Shown here: positions 45,085 through 53,620 of the stretch, in pieces
How the letters are laid out: every line of letters starts with the position of its first letter
How positions within the stretch are numbered: position 1 is the stretch's first letter
Origin: Rathayibacter caricis DSM 15933
GTDB lineage: Bacteria; Actinomycetota; Actinomycetes; Actinomycetales; Microbacteriaceae
DNA: 64,000 nucleotides
NCBI RefSeq assembly: GCF_003044275.1
Contig: NZ_PZPL01000001.1
Location: 1,674,001 to 1,738,000, forward strand
Reading direction: 5' to 3'
The notes under the pieces: generated by a model
What the model was told of the DNA's origin: nothing
Databases searched by the model: none
Seen by the model: the letters and a program-made list of their open reading frames with translations, nothing else
Program-made: the position numbers and the translations under genes

Positions 45085-45915
45085 ATGACCGACCCGACGC
45101 CCCTGATCGGTCCGACCGAGGCGCCCGAGCTGCACGTGATGAGCTACAACATCCGTCGCCGCATGCCCCGCCTCACCTCGCGCGCCGTCGACCTGTGGGA
45201 CCGGAGGCAGCCCCTGATCCGCCGACTGCTCGAGGCCGAGCGCCCGTCGATCCTCGCGGTGCAGGAGGCGATGCCCGACCAGGCGGAGTTCGTGCAGGAG
45301 GTGCTCGGCTCCTCCTTCGAGGGGATGGGCTTCGGCCGCGACCCCGATCGCAGCGGCGAGCGCGTGATGCTCTTCATCGACCGCAGCCGCTTCGCGGTGC
45401 GCCACTGGTCGCAGATCGCCCTGTCCGAGACTCCCGACGTCGCGGGCTCGCGCAGCTGGGGCAACCGGATCCCGCGCACGGCCGTGATCGCCGAGCTCGT
45501 CGACCACGCGGTGAACCGCGAGCTGACCGTGGTCGCCACCCACTTCGACCACCTCTCGCGCAGCAGCCGCCTCCGCTCGGCGCAGCTGCTGGCCGAGCGG
45601 GTCACCGAGCTCGGCCTGCCCGCGATCGTCATGGGCGACGCGAACACCGACGTCGGATCCGATCCCTACCGCGCCCTGCTCGAGGGCGGAGGCCTCGCGG
45701 ACTCGTGGGCCGTCGCGCAGCGCACCCTCACGCCCGCGTGGGGCACGTACTCCAACTACCGCGCGCCGCGCTCCGGCCGCAGGATCGACTGGCTGACCGT
45801 CACGGCGGGGGCCTTCGACGTGGTCTCGGCCGGGATCAACGCGGTCCGCTACGACGGAGCGGCCCCGTCCGACCACGAGCCGGTCCAGGCCGTGCTGCGG
45901 TTCACGGCGCCGTGA
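45085..45915 (+). CDS. Endonuclease/exonuclease/phosphatase family protein
   Basis: The 276-residue protein shows the EEP fold motifs: VMSYNIRR (metal-binding Asn), ILAVQEAM (Glu), VVATHFDHLS, MGDANTDVGS (Asp, Asn), RRIDWLTVT and the final SDHEPVQAVL (Asp-His). It may act on phosphodiesters or sphingomyelin-like lipids. A membrane protein gene overlaps its stop by four bases (GTGA). Confidence 0.88.
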   Translation: MTDPTPLIGPTEAPELHVMSYNIRRRMPRLTSRAVDLWDRRQPLIRRLLEAERPSILAVQEAMPDQAEFVQEVLGSSFEGMGFGRDPDRSGERVMLFIDRSRFAVRHWSQIALSETPDVAGSRSWGNRIPRTAVIAELVDHAVNRELTVVATHFDHLSRSSRLRSAQLLAERVTELGLPAIVMGDANTDVGSDPYRALLEGGGLADSWAVAQRTLTPAWGTYSNYRAPRSGRRIDWLTVTAGAFDVVSAGINAVRYDGAAPSDHEPVQAVLRFTAP

Positions 45916-46526
45916 GCGCCGCCGTCCTGGTCGAGACGTTCCTCGAGCCGCCCCGCACCCGGGGCGAGTGGTTCGCCGATGGAGTCAGGGTGCTCGGAGT
46001 CGCCAGCATCGTCGCCGCCGGCATCGGCTGGGGCTTCGTCGACGTCGCCGTGTTCGCGCTGTCGTCGATCGGCCTCGTCCTGACCCGGTTCCTCGGCGTC
46101 CGCCCCGCGCTCGACGCGGCGTTCGGAGTCTCGCTGCTGGTCGCCTCCTGGAGCAGCGTCCTCGAGCTCTACCAGGCCTGGGCGGCCTGGGACCTGGTCG
46201 TGCACTTCACCCTGAACGGGCTCGCGGCGGCCGTCGCCTACGTGGTCGCCGCGCACGCCGGAGTAGTGCCGACGGTCGCGGGCGAGCGCGGACCGCTCGC
46301 CCCCGCGATCGTGCTCTGCGCGTGCTTCGGCACCACGGCCGGCATGCTGTGGGAGTGGGGCGAGTGGGCCGGCCACACGTTCATCGACGGCGCGATCTTC
46401 GTCGCCTACGAGGACACCCTCGCCGACCTGGCGGCGGGCGCCCTCGGCTCGATCCTGGCCGGCGCTCTCATGCGCTTCTGGTCGGCGAAGAGCCGGGTGC
46501 GGAGCCCCGAGCACGCGTCGGTCTGA
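45912..46526 (+). CDS. YjdF/DUF2238-like membrane protein
   Basis: From the GTG at 45912 the product has 204 residues and six helices. The acidic and aromatic residues typical of DUF2238 are visible: WDLVVHFTLNGLAAAV, MLWEWGEWAGH and the late YEDTLADLAAGALGSILAG. The family function is unknown. Co-transcribed with the EEP-family gene by overlap. Confidence 0.8.
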   Translation: MSAAVLVETFLEPPRTRGEWFADGVRVLGVASIVAAGIGWGFVDVAVFALSSIGLVLTRFLGVRPALDAAFGVSLLVASWSSVLELYQAWAAWDLVVHFTLNGLAAAVAYVVAAHAGVVPTVAGERGPLAPAIVLCACFGTTAGMLWEWGEWAGHTFIDGAIFVAYEDTLADLAAGALGSILAGALMRFWSAKSRVRSPEHASV

Positions 46527-46564
46527 CAGGTCCCGCTCGCACCACCGCGCGTAGCGCACTCCGC

Positions 46565-47458
46565 TCACACCACCGCGCGCAGCGCGTCCAGCACCGCCGT
46601 CCGCGCCGGGCTGCCGCGGCTCGAGCGGCGCCAGGCGGCCGAGACGACCCGCGTCGACACCGGATCGACCGCGGGCACCGCGACGACCCGTTCGGGTAGC
46701 GGCTCGCGGCCCAGGCGGGGCACGAGCGCCACGGCCGCACCCGCCTCGACGAGCGCGATGTGCGTGCTGAAGTCCTCGTCGTAGTAGGCGATGTCGGGCT
46801 GGCGCCCTGTGCCGGCGAAGGTGCGCAGGAGCCAGGCGTGGCAGATCGCCCCGGCCGGGATGCTCACCCAGGTCTCGTCGGCGAGCCGGCTCGGCGCGAG
46901 CGTCAGGCTCCCCGCGAGGGGGTGGTCGCTGTGGATCAGGATGTCGGCGCGGTCCTCGAGCAGCGTCGCGGTCTCGATCGTCGACGGCAGATCGAGCGAG
47001 AGGCCGGGCCAGTCGTGCAGCACGGCCAGATCGGCCGCTCCGCGATCGAGCCGCTGCGCCGCCTCCCACGGGTCGAGCTCGTCGAGCGTGATCCGGAGTC
47101 GGGGCGCGCGCTCGCGCAGTACGGCCAGCGCAGGCACGAGCAGCCCGCGCATCGCCGTCGAGAACGCGGCGACCCGCAGGGTGCCGGTGATCTCCTCCGC
47201 CGGCGCCGCCCCGAGGTGCTCGAGCGCTTCGAGCTCGGCCAGGAGGCGCTCGCCCCGCTCGGCGAGCGTGCGCCCGTGCTCGGTGAGGAACACCGTGCGG
47301 CCCGCGCGCTGCGCCACCGGCCCGCCGGACTGGCGCTCGAGCCGCTTGAGCTGCTGCGAGACGGCGGACGGAGTGAAGCCCAGCGCCTCGGCGGCCGCGG
47401 CGACGGTCCCGCAGTCGCGCACGGCGATCAGGGCGCGGAGGGCCGAGGGCTCGATCAT
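46565..47458 (-). CDS. LysR family regulator of the divergent EamA gene
   Basis: The 297-residue protein has the LysR HTH (LRALIAVRDCGTVAAAAEAL then GFTPSAVSQQLKRLERQSGG) and an effector domain with IHSDHPLAGSLTL. It is divergent from an EamA exporter gene, with a long palindrome in the 72-base gap, so it probably controls that gene and itself. A direct repeat overlaps its 3' end (46529-46590). Confidence 0.92.
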   Translation of the reverse strand: MIEPSALRALIAVRDCGTVAAAAEALGFTPSAVSQQLKRLERQSGGPVAQRAGRTVFLTEHGRTLAERGERLLAELEALEHLGAAPAEEITGTLRVAAFSTAMRGLLVPALAVLRERAPRLRITLDELDPWEAAQRLDRGAADLAVLHDWPGLSLDLPSTIETATLLEDRADILIHSDHPLAGSLTLAPSRLADETWVSIPAGAICHAWLLRTFAGTGRQPDIAYYDEDFSTHIALVEAGAAVALVPRLGREPLPERVVAVPAVDPVSTRVVSAAWRRSSRGSPARTAVLDALRAVV

Positions 47459-47465
47459 GAACGAA

Positions 47466-47487
47466 CGCTACCGGGTCGGCGGTAGCG
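47466..47487. promoter_or_regulatory. LysR operator in the divergent EamA promoter
   Basis: CGCTACCG-N6-CGGTAGCG, an eight-base perfect dyad, sits eight bases from the LysR start and 44 from the exporter start, as expected for an autorepressing LysR protein that activates the divergent gene. Confidence 0.6.
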
Positions 47488-47530
47488 ACCTGCGCTGGTG
47501 CTGTCGGTTCGCGTCGGACAGTCTCGAGGC

Positions 47531-48424
47531 ATGTCCCGTCGCCACAGCCTCCTCGCCCTCGTCGTCGTCCTGCTGTGGGGGCTGAACTTCGTCGTGATCG
47601 ACGTGGGCCTCGCCGACGTGCCGCCCCTGCTGTTCCTGGCGATGCGCTTCGCGGTGGTGGCGGTGCCGGCCGTCTTCTTCGTGCCGCGCCCCGAGGCTCC
47701 GCTGCGCACCGTCCTCGTCATCGGCGCCTTCATGAGCCTGGGGCAGTTCGCTCTTCTCTACCTGGCGCTCGCCCTCGGCATGCCCGCGGGTCTCGCCTCG
47801 CTCGTGGTCCAGGCGCAGATCGTGCTGACGGTGCTGATCGCCGCCGTCGTCCTGCGCGAGCGGCCCACGCCGCGCCAGCTCGCGGGTCTCGGGGTCGGGG
47901 TGGCGGGCCTGGTGATCGTCGGCATCGCCCACGGCACGACCGCGCCGTGGCTGCCGTTCGTCGTCTGCCTCGGCGGAGCGCTGTCCTGGGCGATCGGTAA
48001 CGTGCTCACCCGCCGCGCGAAGGGCGCCTCCGGACTCTCGCTCGTCGTGTGGTCGGCGCTCGTCGTCCCGGTGCCGGCGCTGCTGCTCTCGCTCCTCGTC
48101 GACGGAGGCCCCGCCGTCGCGAGCGCGCTGTCGGGCCTCACTCCGGCGGCGGTGCTCAGCACCCTCTACACGGCGGTGTTCGCCTCGCTCGTCGGCTACG
48201 GCATCTGGAACTCGCTGCTCGCCCGGTACCCGGCGGCGTCGGTCGTGCCGTTCACTCTGCTGGTGCCGGTGGTCGGCGTCCTGTCGGCCTGGGCGCTGCT
48301 GGGCGAGGCGCCCTCAGTCGGCGAGCTGATCGGAGGAGCGGTGATGGTCGCGGGGCTCGCCGTCGCGACGATCCGCCGGGTGCGCCCCGACCCCCTGCTG
48401 GCCGCTGTCGGTCCTCGGGCGTAG
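47531..48424 (+). CDS. EamA/DMT family exporter
   Basis: The ATG at 47531 gives 297 residues with ten helices in two EamA repeats. Family marks are LLWGLNFVVIDVGLADVPP in helix 1-2 and, near the end, YPAASVVPFTLLVPVVGVLS with a proline in helix 9. Members export amino acids or other metabolites. Control by the divergent LysR protein is likely. The substrate is not known. Confidence 0.9.
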   Translation: MSRRHSLLALVVVLLWGLNFVVIDVGLADVPPLLFLAMRFAVVAVPAVFFVPRPEAPLRTVLVIGAFMSLGQFALLYLALALGMPAGLASLVVQAQIVLTVLIAAVVLRERPTPRQLAGLGVGVAGLVIVGIAHGTTAPWLPFVVCLGGALSWAIGNVLTRRAKGASGLSLVVWSALVVPVPALLLSLLVDGGPAVASALSGLTPAAVLSTLYTAVFASLVGYGIWNSLLARYPAASVVPFTLLVPVVGVLSAWALLGEAPSVGELIGGAVMVAGLAVATIRRVRPDPLLAAVGPRA

Positions 48425-48434
48425 CGTTCCTCCC

Positions 48435-49130
48435 ATGTGCGGCCGCTTCGCGATGGACTCCGAGACCGATGAGCTGATCCGCGAGTTCGTCGCGGCGGGC
48501 GGGAGGGCCGCCGACTGGGCGCCCGACTTCAGCGTCGCCCCCACCGACTCCGCGCCGATCGTGCGCGAGCGCCTCCACGACGGAGCGGTCGAGCGCGAGG
48601 TCGAACTGGCCTCGTGGGGCTTCACGCCCTCGTGGGCGAAGGGCAAGGGCCCGTCGCCGATCAACGCCCGGCTCGAGACGGTCGCCTCAAACGGCCTCTT
48701 CCGCGGGGCCTTCGCGAAGCAGCGGGCGATCGTCCCGATGCGCGGCTACTACGAGTGGCAGACGCTCGCCGACGGCAAGCAGCCGTGGTTCCTGCACGGC
48801 GAGGAGCCGATCCTCGCGGCCGCCGGTCTCTACACGGCGAAGAAGGACGGCGAGGCCTGGCGGGTGTCGTTCACGATCATCACCCGCGAGGCGCGCGACG
48901 CCTCGGGCGAGGTGCACGACCGGATGCCCGTCTTCCTCACCGACGAGGTCCGCGACGTGTGGCTGTCGCCCGAGCCCCTCGACTCCGCGGAGGAGATGCT
49001 CGCGACGCTCGACGGCGCCTCGGCCGCGATGGCCTCGACGATCACGGCGTACCCGGTCGACCGGCGCGTCAACAACTCCCGCACGGTCGATCGGCGCGAC
49101 CCGTCGGTCCTGGAGCGTGTGGAGCTCTAG
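48435..49130 (+). CDS. SRAP family protein (HMCES/YedK-like)
   Basis: The 231-residue protein has the SRAP features: Cys2 (MCGRF), which forms a thiazolidine cross-link to abasic DNA after Met removal; PINARLETV; GYYEWQ with the catalytic Glu; and GEVHDRMPVF with the histidine. These proteins protect abasic sites in single-stranded DNA. A second, broken copy lies at 57.9-58.6 kb, so this intact copy may be the working one. Confidence 0.93.
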   Translation: MCGRFAMDSETDELIREFVAAGGRAADWAPDFSVAPTDSAPIVRERLHDGAVEREVELASWGFTPSWAKGKGPSPINARLETVASNGLFRGAFAKQRAIVPMRGYYEWQTLADGKQPWFLHGEEPILAAAGLYTAKKDGEAWRVSFTIITREARDASGEVHDRMPVFLTDEVRDVWLSPEPLDSAEEMLATLDGASAAMASTITAYPVDRRVNNSRTVDRRDPSVLERVEL

Positions 49131-49222
49131 TCCCGACGGGTCGTGCCGATCGGAGTCGGGTCAGGCCGTTCCTGCGTGTCCGCGCGGCGGAGCCGCTGAG
49201 AACACTGCCGGGGCATGTCGGA

Positions 49223-49543
49223 TCAGGCCGTTCCGGCGTGCCCCGGGAACGGCTTGCCGTTCAGGTGCACCTCGCCCGGCGGCACCTCGACGTCTCCGAC
49301 GTCGTCCGGTCCGCCCGTGCCGGGCACCGTCTTCACCTCGGCGTCGCCCGAGACCTCGGTCGCGCTCGCGTCCGGGGCGCTGTCCTGCTTCGCCGCGGTC
49401 TCGCGCTCGCTGCCGGGCGACTCCGTCATGTCCTTCTCGATCGTCTCGCTCTCGCTCGACGTGGGCGCCGCGGCGCCGTCGGGCTTCCCGATGGTCGAGC
49501 CCTGGTCCTCGAGAGTCGATCCCTGATCCGCGTGGTCCGTCAT
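49223..49543 (-). CDS. Acidic low-complexity protein
   Basis: A 106-residue protein (MTDHADQGSTLEDQGSTIG), rich in Ser, Thr, Asp and Glu, with the conserved-looking end GEVHLNGKPFPGHAGTA. The repeated D-Q-G-S-T-x-E-D-Q-G-S-T-I near the start hints at an internal duplication. Probably disordered; function unknown. Confidence 0.55.
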   Translation of the reverse strand: MTDHADQGSTLEDQGSTIGKPDGAAAPTSSESETIEKDMTESPGSERETAAKQDSAPDASATEVSGDAEVKTVPGTGGPDDVGDVEVPPGEVHLNGKPFPGHAGTA

Positions 49544-49718
49544 GTCTGTTCCCTCCGTTGGAATGCCCCCACGCTACGTGCGCCCCGGAGGTGGGACACC
49601 CGCTTGACAGCGCCTCTCGGCCCCTACGGAGGGGTCGCCCGACGTACTACCCTGGAGCGACGGTCGCACCGGGGGGCGCGGCACACGCCGCAGCACCCAC
49701 CGCGCGAGGAGGAACCCC

Positions 49719-50960
49719 GTGGCATCGCACCGGACGGGCGAGACCCGAGTCATCGGCTCGACGGTCGGCGACCGCTACACGATCGAGGAGCTCATCGGCC
49801 GGGGCGGCATGGCCACCGTCTACCGGGCCCGCGACGAGATCCTCGGCCGCTCGGTGGCGCTGAAGATGTTCGCGGCCGGCATCGACGACGCACAGGACCT
49901 GCAGCGCAAGTCCTCCGAGATCCGGCTGCTCGCGGCCCTCAACCACCCCGCCCTGGTCACGCTGTACGACGCGCACGACGGCGGCGACGACACCGGCGGC
50001 CAGGCGTACATGGTGATGGAGCTCGCCGAGGGGCCGAGTCTGTCGGAGCGCCTCGCCTCGGGGCCCGTCGCCCCCAACGACGTCGCGTCGATGGCCGCCG
50101 ATCTCGGCGAGGCCCTGCACACGGTGCACGCGGCCGGAGTCGTCCACCGCGACGTGAAGCCGTCGAACGTCCTGCTCGTGCCGAGTCCGCTGACCAGCCG
50201 CGAGTTCCGGCCGAAGCTCGCCGACTTCGGCATCGCCTACCTCATCGACGCGACCCGCATCACCTCGCCCGGCACGCTGATCGGCACGGCCGCGTACCTC
50301 AGCCCCGAGCAGGCGCACGGCGATCCGCTGACCGCCGCGAGCGACATCTACTCCCTCGGCCTGGTGCTGCTCGAGTCGCTGACCGGCAAGCGCCCGTTCA
50401 CGGGCTCGGCGATCGAGGTGACCCTCGCGCGGCTGCTGCGCGACCCCGAGGTGTCGGCGTCGCTGGGCAGCGGCTGGTCCGCGCTCCTGGGCTCGATGAC
50501 GCAGCGCGAGCCGGAGGAGCGCCCGTCGGCCCTCGAGGTCGCCGAGTCCGCCCGCAAGCTGATCGACCCGCGCCGCGACGGACCGCCGACGGCGATCGTC
50601 GTGCCCGATGTGCCCCTCACGGCCGCCCGGACGCAACTGCTCGACGCGACCGCCGAGGCGACGGCGGTGTACCTCGTCCCCGAGCACGGCACCGCGGCGA
50701 CCACCCTCCTGCCGGCCGGGACCGCGGCGGCTCCCGTGGCTCCGACCGCCCCCGCCACTGCGACGACCGCTCTCCGGCGCGAGCCCGAGCGCCGCCGCGG
50801 GCCCAACCCGTGGCTGCTCGTGCTGGTGCTCGCGCTCGTCGCGATCGCGGTGGGACTCGCCGTCGTCCTCCTCGGCGGCGACCAGCAGACGCCGCTGCCC
50901 GCCGTCGACGGCGAGCTCGGCGAGCACCTGCAGCGCCTGCGCGAGAGCATCCGCTCGTGA
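49719..50960 (+). CDS. Membrane-anchored Ser/Thr protein kinase (PASTA-free)
   Basis: A GTG at 49719 after AGGAGGAACCCC gives 413 residues. The kinase domain has GRGGMATVY (28-36), Lys49 in VALKMF, HRDVKPSN (143-150; catalytic Asp145) and DFG (169-171), a short activation segment with IGTAAYLSPEQ and a PKA-like end. One helix, LLVLVLALVAIAVGLAVV near 360-380, anchors it, leaving a short outer tail without PASTA repeats. The following lipoprotein gene overlaps its stop. Confidence 0.93.
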   Translation: MASHRTGETRVIGSTVGDRYTIEELIGRGGMATVYRARDEILGRSVALKMFAAGIDDAQDLQRKSSEIRLLAALNHPALVTLYDAHDGGDDTGGQAYMVMELAEGPSLSERLASGPVAPNDVASMAADLGEALHTVHAAGVVHRDVKPSNVLLVPSPLTSREFRPKLADFGIAYLIDATRITSPGTLIGTAAYLSPEQAHGDPLTAASDIYSLGLVLLESLTGKRPFTGSAIEVTLARLLRDPEVSASLGSGWSALLGSMTQREPEERPSALEVAESARKLIDPRRDGPPTAIVVPDVPLTAARTQLLDATAEATAVYLVPEHGTAATTLLPAGTAAAPVAPTAPATATTALRREPERRRGPNPWLLVLVLALVAIAVGLAVVLLGGDQQTPLPAVDGELGEHLQRLRESIRS

Positions 50961-51628
50961 TCGCGCGCCGCGCCTGGCCGGCCGCCGTCGTGACCGCGGT
51001 CCTCCTGCTCTCGGGCTGCTCCGCCGCCGACCCGTCGATCGACGACGCCACCGCGCAGACCCTCGACGACGCGGTCGTCGCGGTCGCGGAGCGCGCCTCC
51101 GCCGACGACTTCGCCGGCGCCCTCACCGAGCTCGAGGCCCTGCAGGCCGCCCTCGCCGCGGCCCTGACGTCCGGCTCCGTGACTCAGGAGCGGGCCGCGT
51201 CGATCCAGGCCGAGGCGGACGTGGTGCGCGGCGACCTCGAGGCGGCGATCGCGGCCGGTGAGGCTCCGGAGCCCGCTCCCGTCGAGACCGAGGAGGCTCC
51301 GGATCCCGAGGAGCCCGTCGAGGAGACCCCCGTGGAGGAGGAGCCGGTCGAGGAGACTCCGGTCGAGGAGGCCCCGGTCGAGGAGACCCCGGCTCCCGTC
51401 GAGACCGAGGAGGAGGAGCCCGCTCCGAGTCCCGAGGAGACGGCACCCGTCGAGGAGGAGGCCCCGGAGCCCGAGGAGTCGGAACCGGCCGAGGAGGCTC
51501 CCGCGAACGGGAACAGCGGCAACGGGAACAGCGGCAACGGGAACAGCGGCACCGGGAACGACGGGAACAACGGCAACGGGAACGGCGGCAACGGCAACGG
51601 CAACGGCAACGGTTCCGGCAACGGCTGA
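50957..51628 (+). CDS. Low-complexity lipoprotein coupled to the kinase
   Basis: The GTG at 50957 overlaps the kinase stop (GTGA). The 223-residue product has a lipoprotein signal with LLSGC (Cys21), a helical domain to about residue 95 (TQERAASIQAEADVVRGDLE), then a long V/E/P/T-rich stretch with repeats of the V-E-E-T-P kind, and finally a chain of Asn-Gly units (NGNSGNGNSGNGNSGTGNDG). The tail should be disordered and surface exposed. It is a plausible kinase partner, but no substrate is known. Confidence 0.78.
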   Translation: MIARRAWPAAVVTAVLLLSGCSAADPSIDDATAQTLDDAVVAVAERASADDFAGALTELEALQAALAAALTSGSVTQERAASIQAEADVVRGDLEAAIAAGEAPEPAPVETEEAPDPEEPVEETPVEEEPVEETPVEEAPVEETPAPVETEEEEPAPSPEETAPVEEEAPEPEESEPAEEAPANGNSGNGNSGNGNSGTGNDGNNGNGNGGNGNGNGNGSGNG

Positions 51629-51648
51629 GCCGCTCCCGCGTCCGGCCG

Positions 51649-52230
51649 TCAGTCGTTCGTCGCGACCACCGCGAAGTCCGCGTCGAGATCGACGTCCACA
51701 TCGGTCCCGTCCTCGCGCGTGACCTCCACGTCGAACGCGTGGTCGGCGTCGTCGCTGCGCTCCGCCTCGGTCACCGTGCCGCCGCCGACCGCCGCGAGGG
51801 CCGCCTCCGAGGCGCGCGCCAGGTCGTCGCCGGTCAGGTCGTCGGGGTCGACGAGTCCCGAGGTCGAGGTGTCGTCGCCGCCCTGGGATGCTCCGCCCTC
51901 CGCGGATCCGCTCGCGGGGCGCCCGTCGTCGTCGGCGTCCACCGACAGCACCGCGAACGCGTCGTCGAGGCGCACGTCGTACTCGAGTCCGTCCTCGCCG
52001 CGCAGCTCCAGCTCGTAGCCGGGGGCTCCGTCGTCGTCGCGCTCGGCCGAGGTCACGGTGCCCCCGCCGATCTCCTCGAGGGCCGCGTCGCTCGCGCGCT
52101 CGAGGTCCGCTCCGGTCAGGCGGTCGGATGCCTCGAAGCCGTCGGTCGCGGCGTAGGCGATCCCGGTGCCCGCTCCGAGGAGCACGACGACTCCGGCGAC
52201 GGCGGTGATGATCTTCGTCTTCTTCTGCAT
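51649..52230 (-). CDS. Secreted PepSY-repeat protein
   Basis: The 193-residue product has an N-terminal signal/anchor (IITAVAGVVVLLGAGTGIAYA) and two homologous halves, each with an L-T-G-x-D-L-E/A-R-A-S-x-A-A-L helix followed by G-G-G-T-V-T-x-A-E-R and an acidic beta strand: PepSY-type modules. PepSY domains inhibit peptidases or bind ligands outside the cell. Its promoter bears the same direct repeat as the two-component operon, so it is very likely a target of that response regulator. Confidence 0.85.
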   Translation of the reverse strand: MQKKTKIITAVAGVVVLLGAGTGIAYAATDGFEASDRLTGADLERASDAALEEIGGGTVTSAERDDDGAPGYELELRGEDGLEYDVRLDDAFAVLSVDADDDGRPASGSAEGGASQGGDDTSTSGLVDPDDLTGDDLARASEAALAAVGGGTVTEAERSDDADHAFDVEVTREDGTDVDVDLDADFAVVATND

Positions 52231-52288
52231 GATCCGCTCCTACTCCGGCGCCGGTCCTCGACGCCGTGACCACTCTCACGCCCAGCCG

Positions 52289-52305
52289 CTGAAGCCACCC
52301 TGAAG
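52289..52305 (-). promoter_or_regulatory. Direct-repeat response-regulator box, PepSY gene
   Basis: Reading the reverse strand, CTTCAGGGTGGCTTCAG gives two CTTCAG half-sites with an 11-base period, about 59 bases upstream of the PepSY start. A matching box (one base different) lies before the two-component operon. An OmpR-family dimer binds sites with an 11-base repeat in the same orientation. Confidence 0.65.
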
Positions 52306-52327
52306 CGCTCAGGCCGCCGGTCCAGCG

Positions 52328-53620
52328 CTAGAGCGGGAGCCGCAGCACCACGCGCGCGCCGCCCAGGGGAGCGTCCTCGATCGACACCGCGCCGTGGTGC
52401 GCCGCCGCGATCTCGGCCACGATCGCGAGGCCCAGCCCCGATCCTCCGGCGTCGCGGGCGCGGCCCTCGTCGAGCCGCACGAATCGCCCGAGCACGCGCG
52501 AGCGGTCGGCCGCCGCGATGCCCGGCCCGTCGTCGTCGACGACGATCACGGCCCCGTCCCCGTCGGCCCGGGTGGCCAGGGCGAGGCGCGACGACCGGTG
52601 CCGCACCGCGTTGTCGACCAGGTTCCGCACGGCCCGCGCGAGCAGCGCCTCGTCGGCGACGACCTGCACGGGTGAGACTCCGCTCGCGTCGACCTCGATC
52701 CCGGAGTCGCGCAGCCGCCGCACCTCGCGCAACGCCAGGTCGTCGAGGTCGACCGGAGCCGCCGCGATCGCCAGTCGCGCCTCGTCGGCGCGCGCGAGCA
52801 GCAGCAGTCCCTCGATCAGCCCGCCCATCCGCACCGACTCCTCGGCCACCGTCCTCGCGAGGCGGGCGGAGTCGAGGCGGTCCGGGTGCGCGAGGGCCAC
52901 CTCGGCCGTCTGCCGCAGGGCCGCGACGGGGGAGCGCAGCTCGTGCGACGCGTCCGAGACGAAGCGGCGCTGCCTTTCCTGCGCGTCCTGCAGCCGGTCG
53001 AGCATGCGGTTCAGCGTGCGCGCGAGGCGGTCGATCTCGTCGCCCGAGCCGGGCTCCGCGACCCGGCGGTCCAGGGCGGCCGCGGTGACGGAGTCGGCCT
53101 CGGCGCGCATCCGGTCGACGGGGCGCAGCGCCCGGCCGACCACCACCCAGCAGACCACCGCGACGAAGGCCACGAGCAGCGGAACCGCGACGGCGAGGAG
53201 CGCCGTGGTCGTCGCGATCGCCTCCGCCCGCCCCTCGTCGGGGATCCCGACGACGAGGAGTGACCCGTCGTCGAGCTCCTGAGCGGCGACGACCACGGGC
53301 CCCTCGTCCTCGACCTGCACGGTGACGGGGTCGTCGCCCTCCTCCTGCGCGAGGGGCGGCAGGTCCTCCGCGTCCTCGCCCGCCGCGACCACACGGCCGT
53401 CGACGACGAGCTGCACGACCCCCTCCGAGGCGCGGACCACGTCGGCACCGCCCGACTCGACCAGCGCTCCGAGGCGCTCGGCCTCGGCCTCGGCGGTGCT
53501 CGAGGCGCTCGCCGCGAGCACGGAGGAGAGCACCAGCACGAACCCGACTCCGCCGAGCACCGAGGCGAGGGCGACCACGGCGGCGGCCGCGAGCGTGATC
53601 CGGGTGCGCAGGCGGCTCAT
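52328..53620 (-). CDS. Sensor histidine kinase of an OmpR-type pair
   Basis: The 430-residue protein starts at the ATG at 53620, overlapping the response-regulator stop (ATGA). Two helices enclose an acidic outer loop, followed by a HAMP domain. The kinase core is complete: H-box FVSDASHELRSPVAALRQTA, N-box LVDNAVRH, G1 DDDGPGIA and GGSGLGLAIV. The outer loop has many Asp/Glu (EDAEDLPPLAQEEGDD), suggesting cation sensing; this is inference. Confidence 0.93.
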   Translation of the reverse strand: MSRLRTRITLAAAAVVALASVLGGVGFVLVLSSVLAASASSTAEAEAERLGALVESGGADVVRASEGVVQLVVDGRVVAAGEDAEDLPPLAQEEGDDPVTVQVEDEGPVVVAAQELDDGSLLVVGIPDEGRAEAIATTTALLAVAVPLLVAFVAVVCWVVVGRALRPVDRMRAEADSVTAAALDRRVAEPGSGDEIDRLARTLNRMLDRLQDAQERQRRFVSDASHELRSPVAALRQTAEVALAHPDRLDSARLARTVAEESVRMGGLIEGLLLLARADEARLAIAAAPVDLDDLALREVRRLRDSGIEVDASGVSPVQVVADEALLARAVRNLVDNAVRHRSSRLALATRADGDGAVIVVDDDGPGIAAADRSRVLGRFVRLDEGRARDAGGSGLGLAIVAEIAAAHHGAVSIEDAPLGGARVVLRLPL

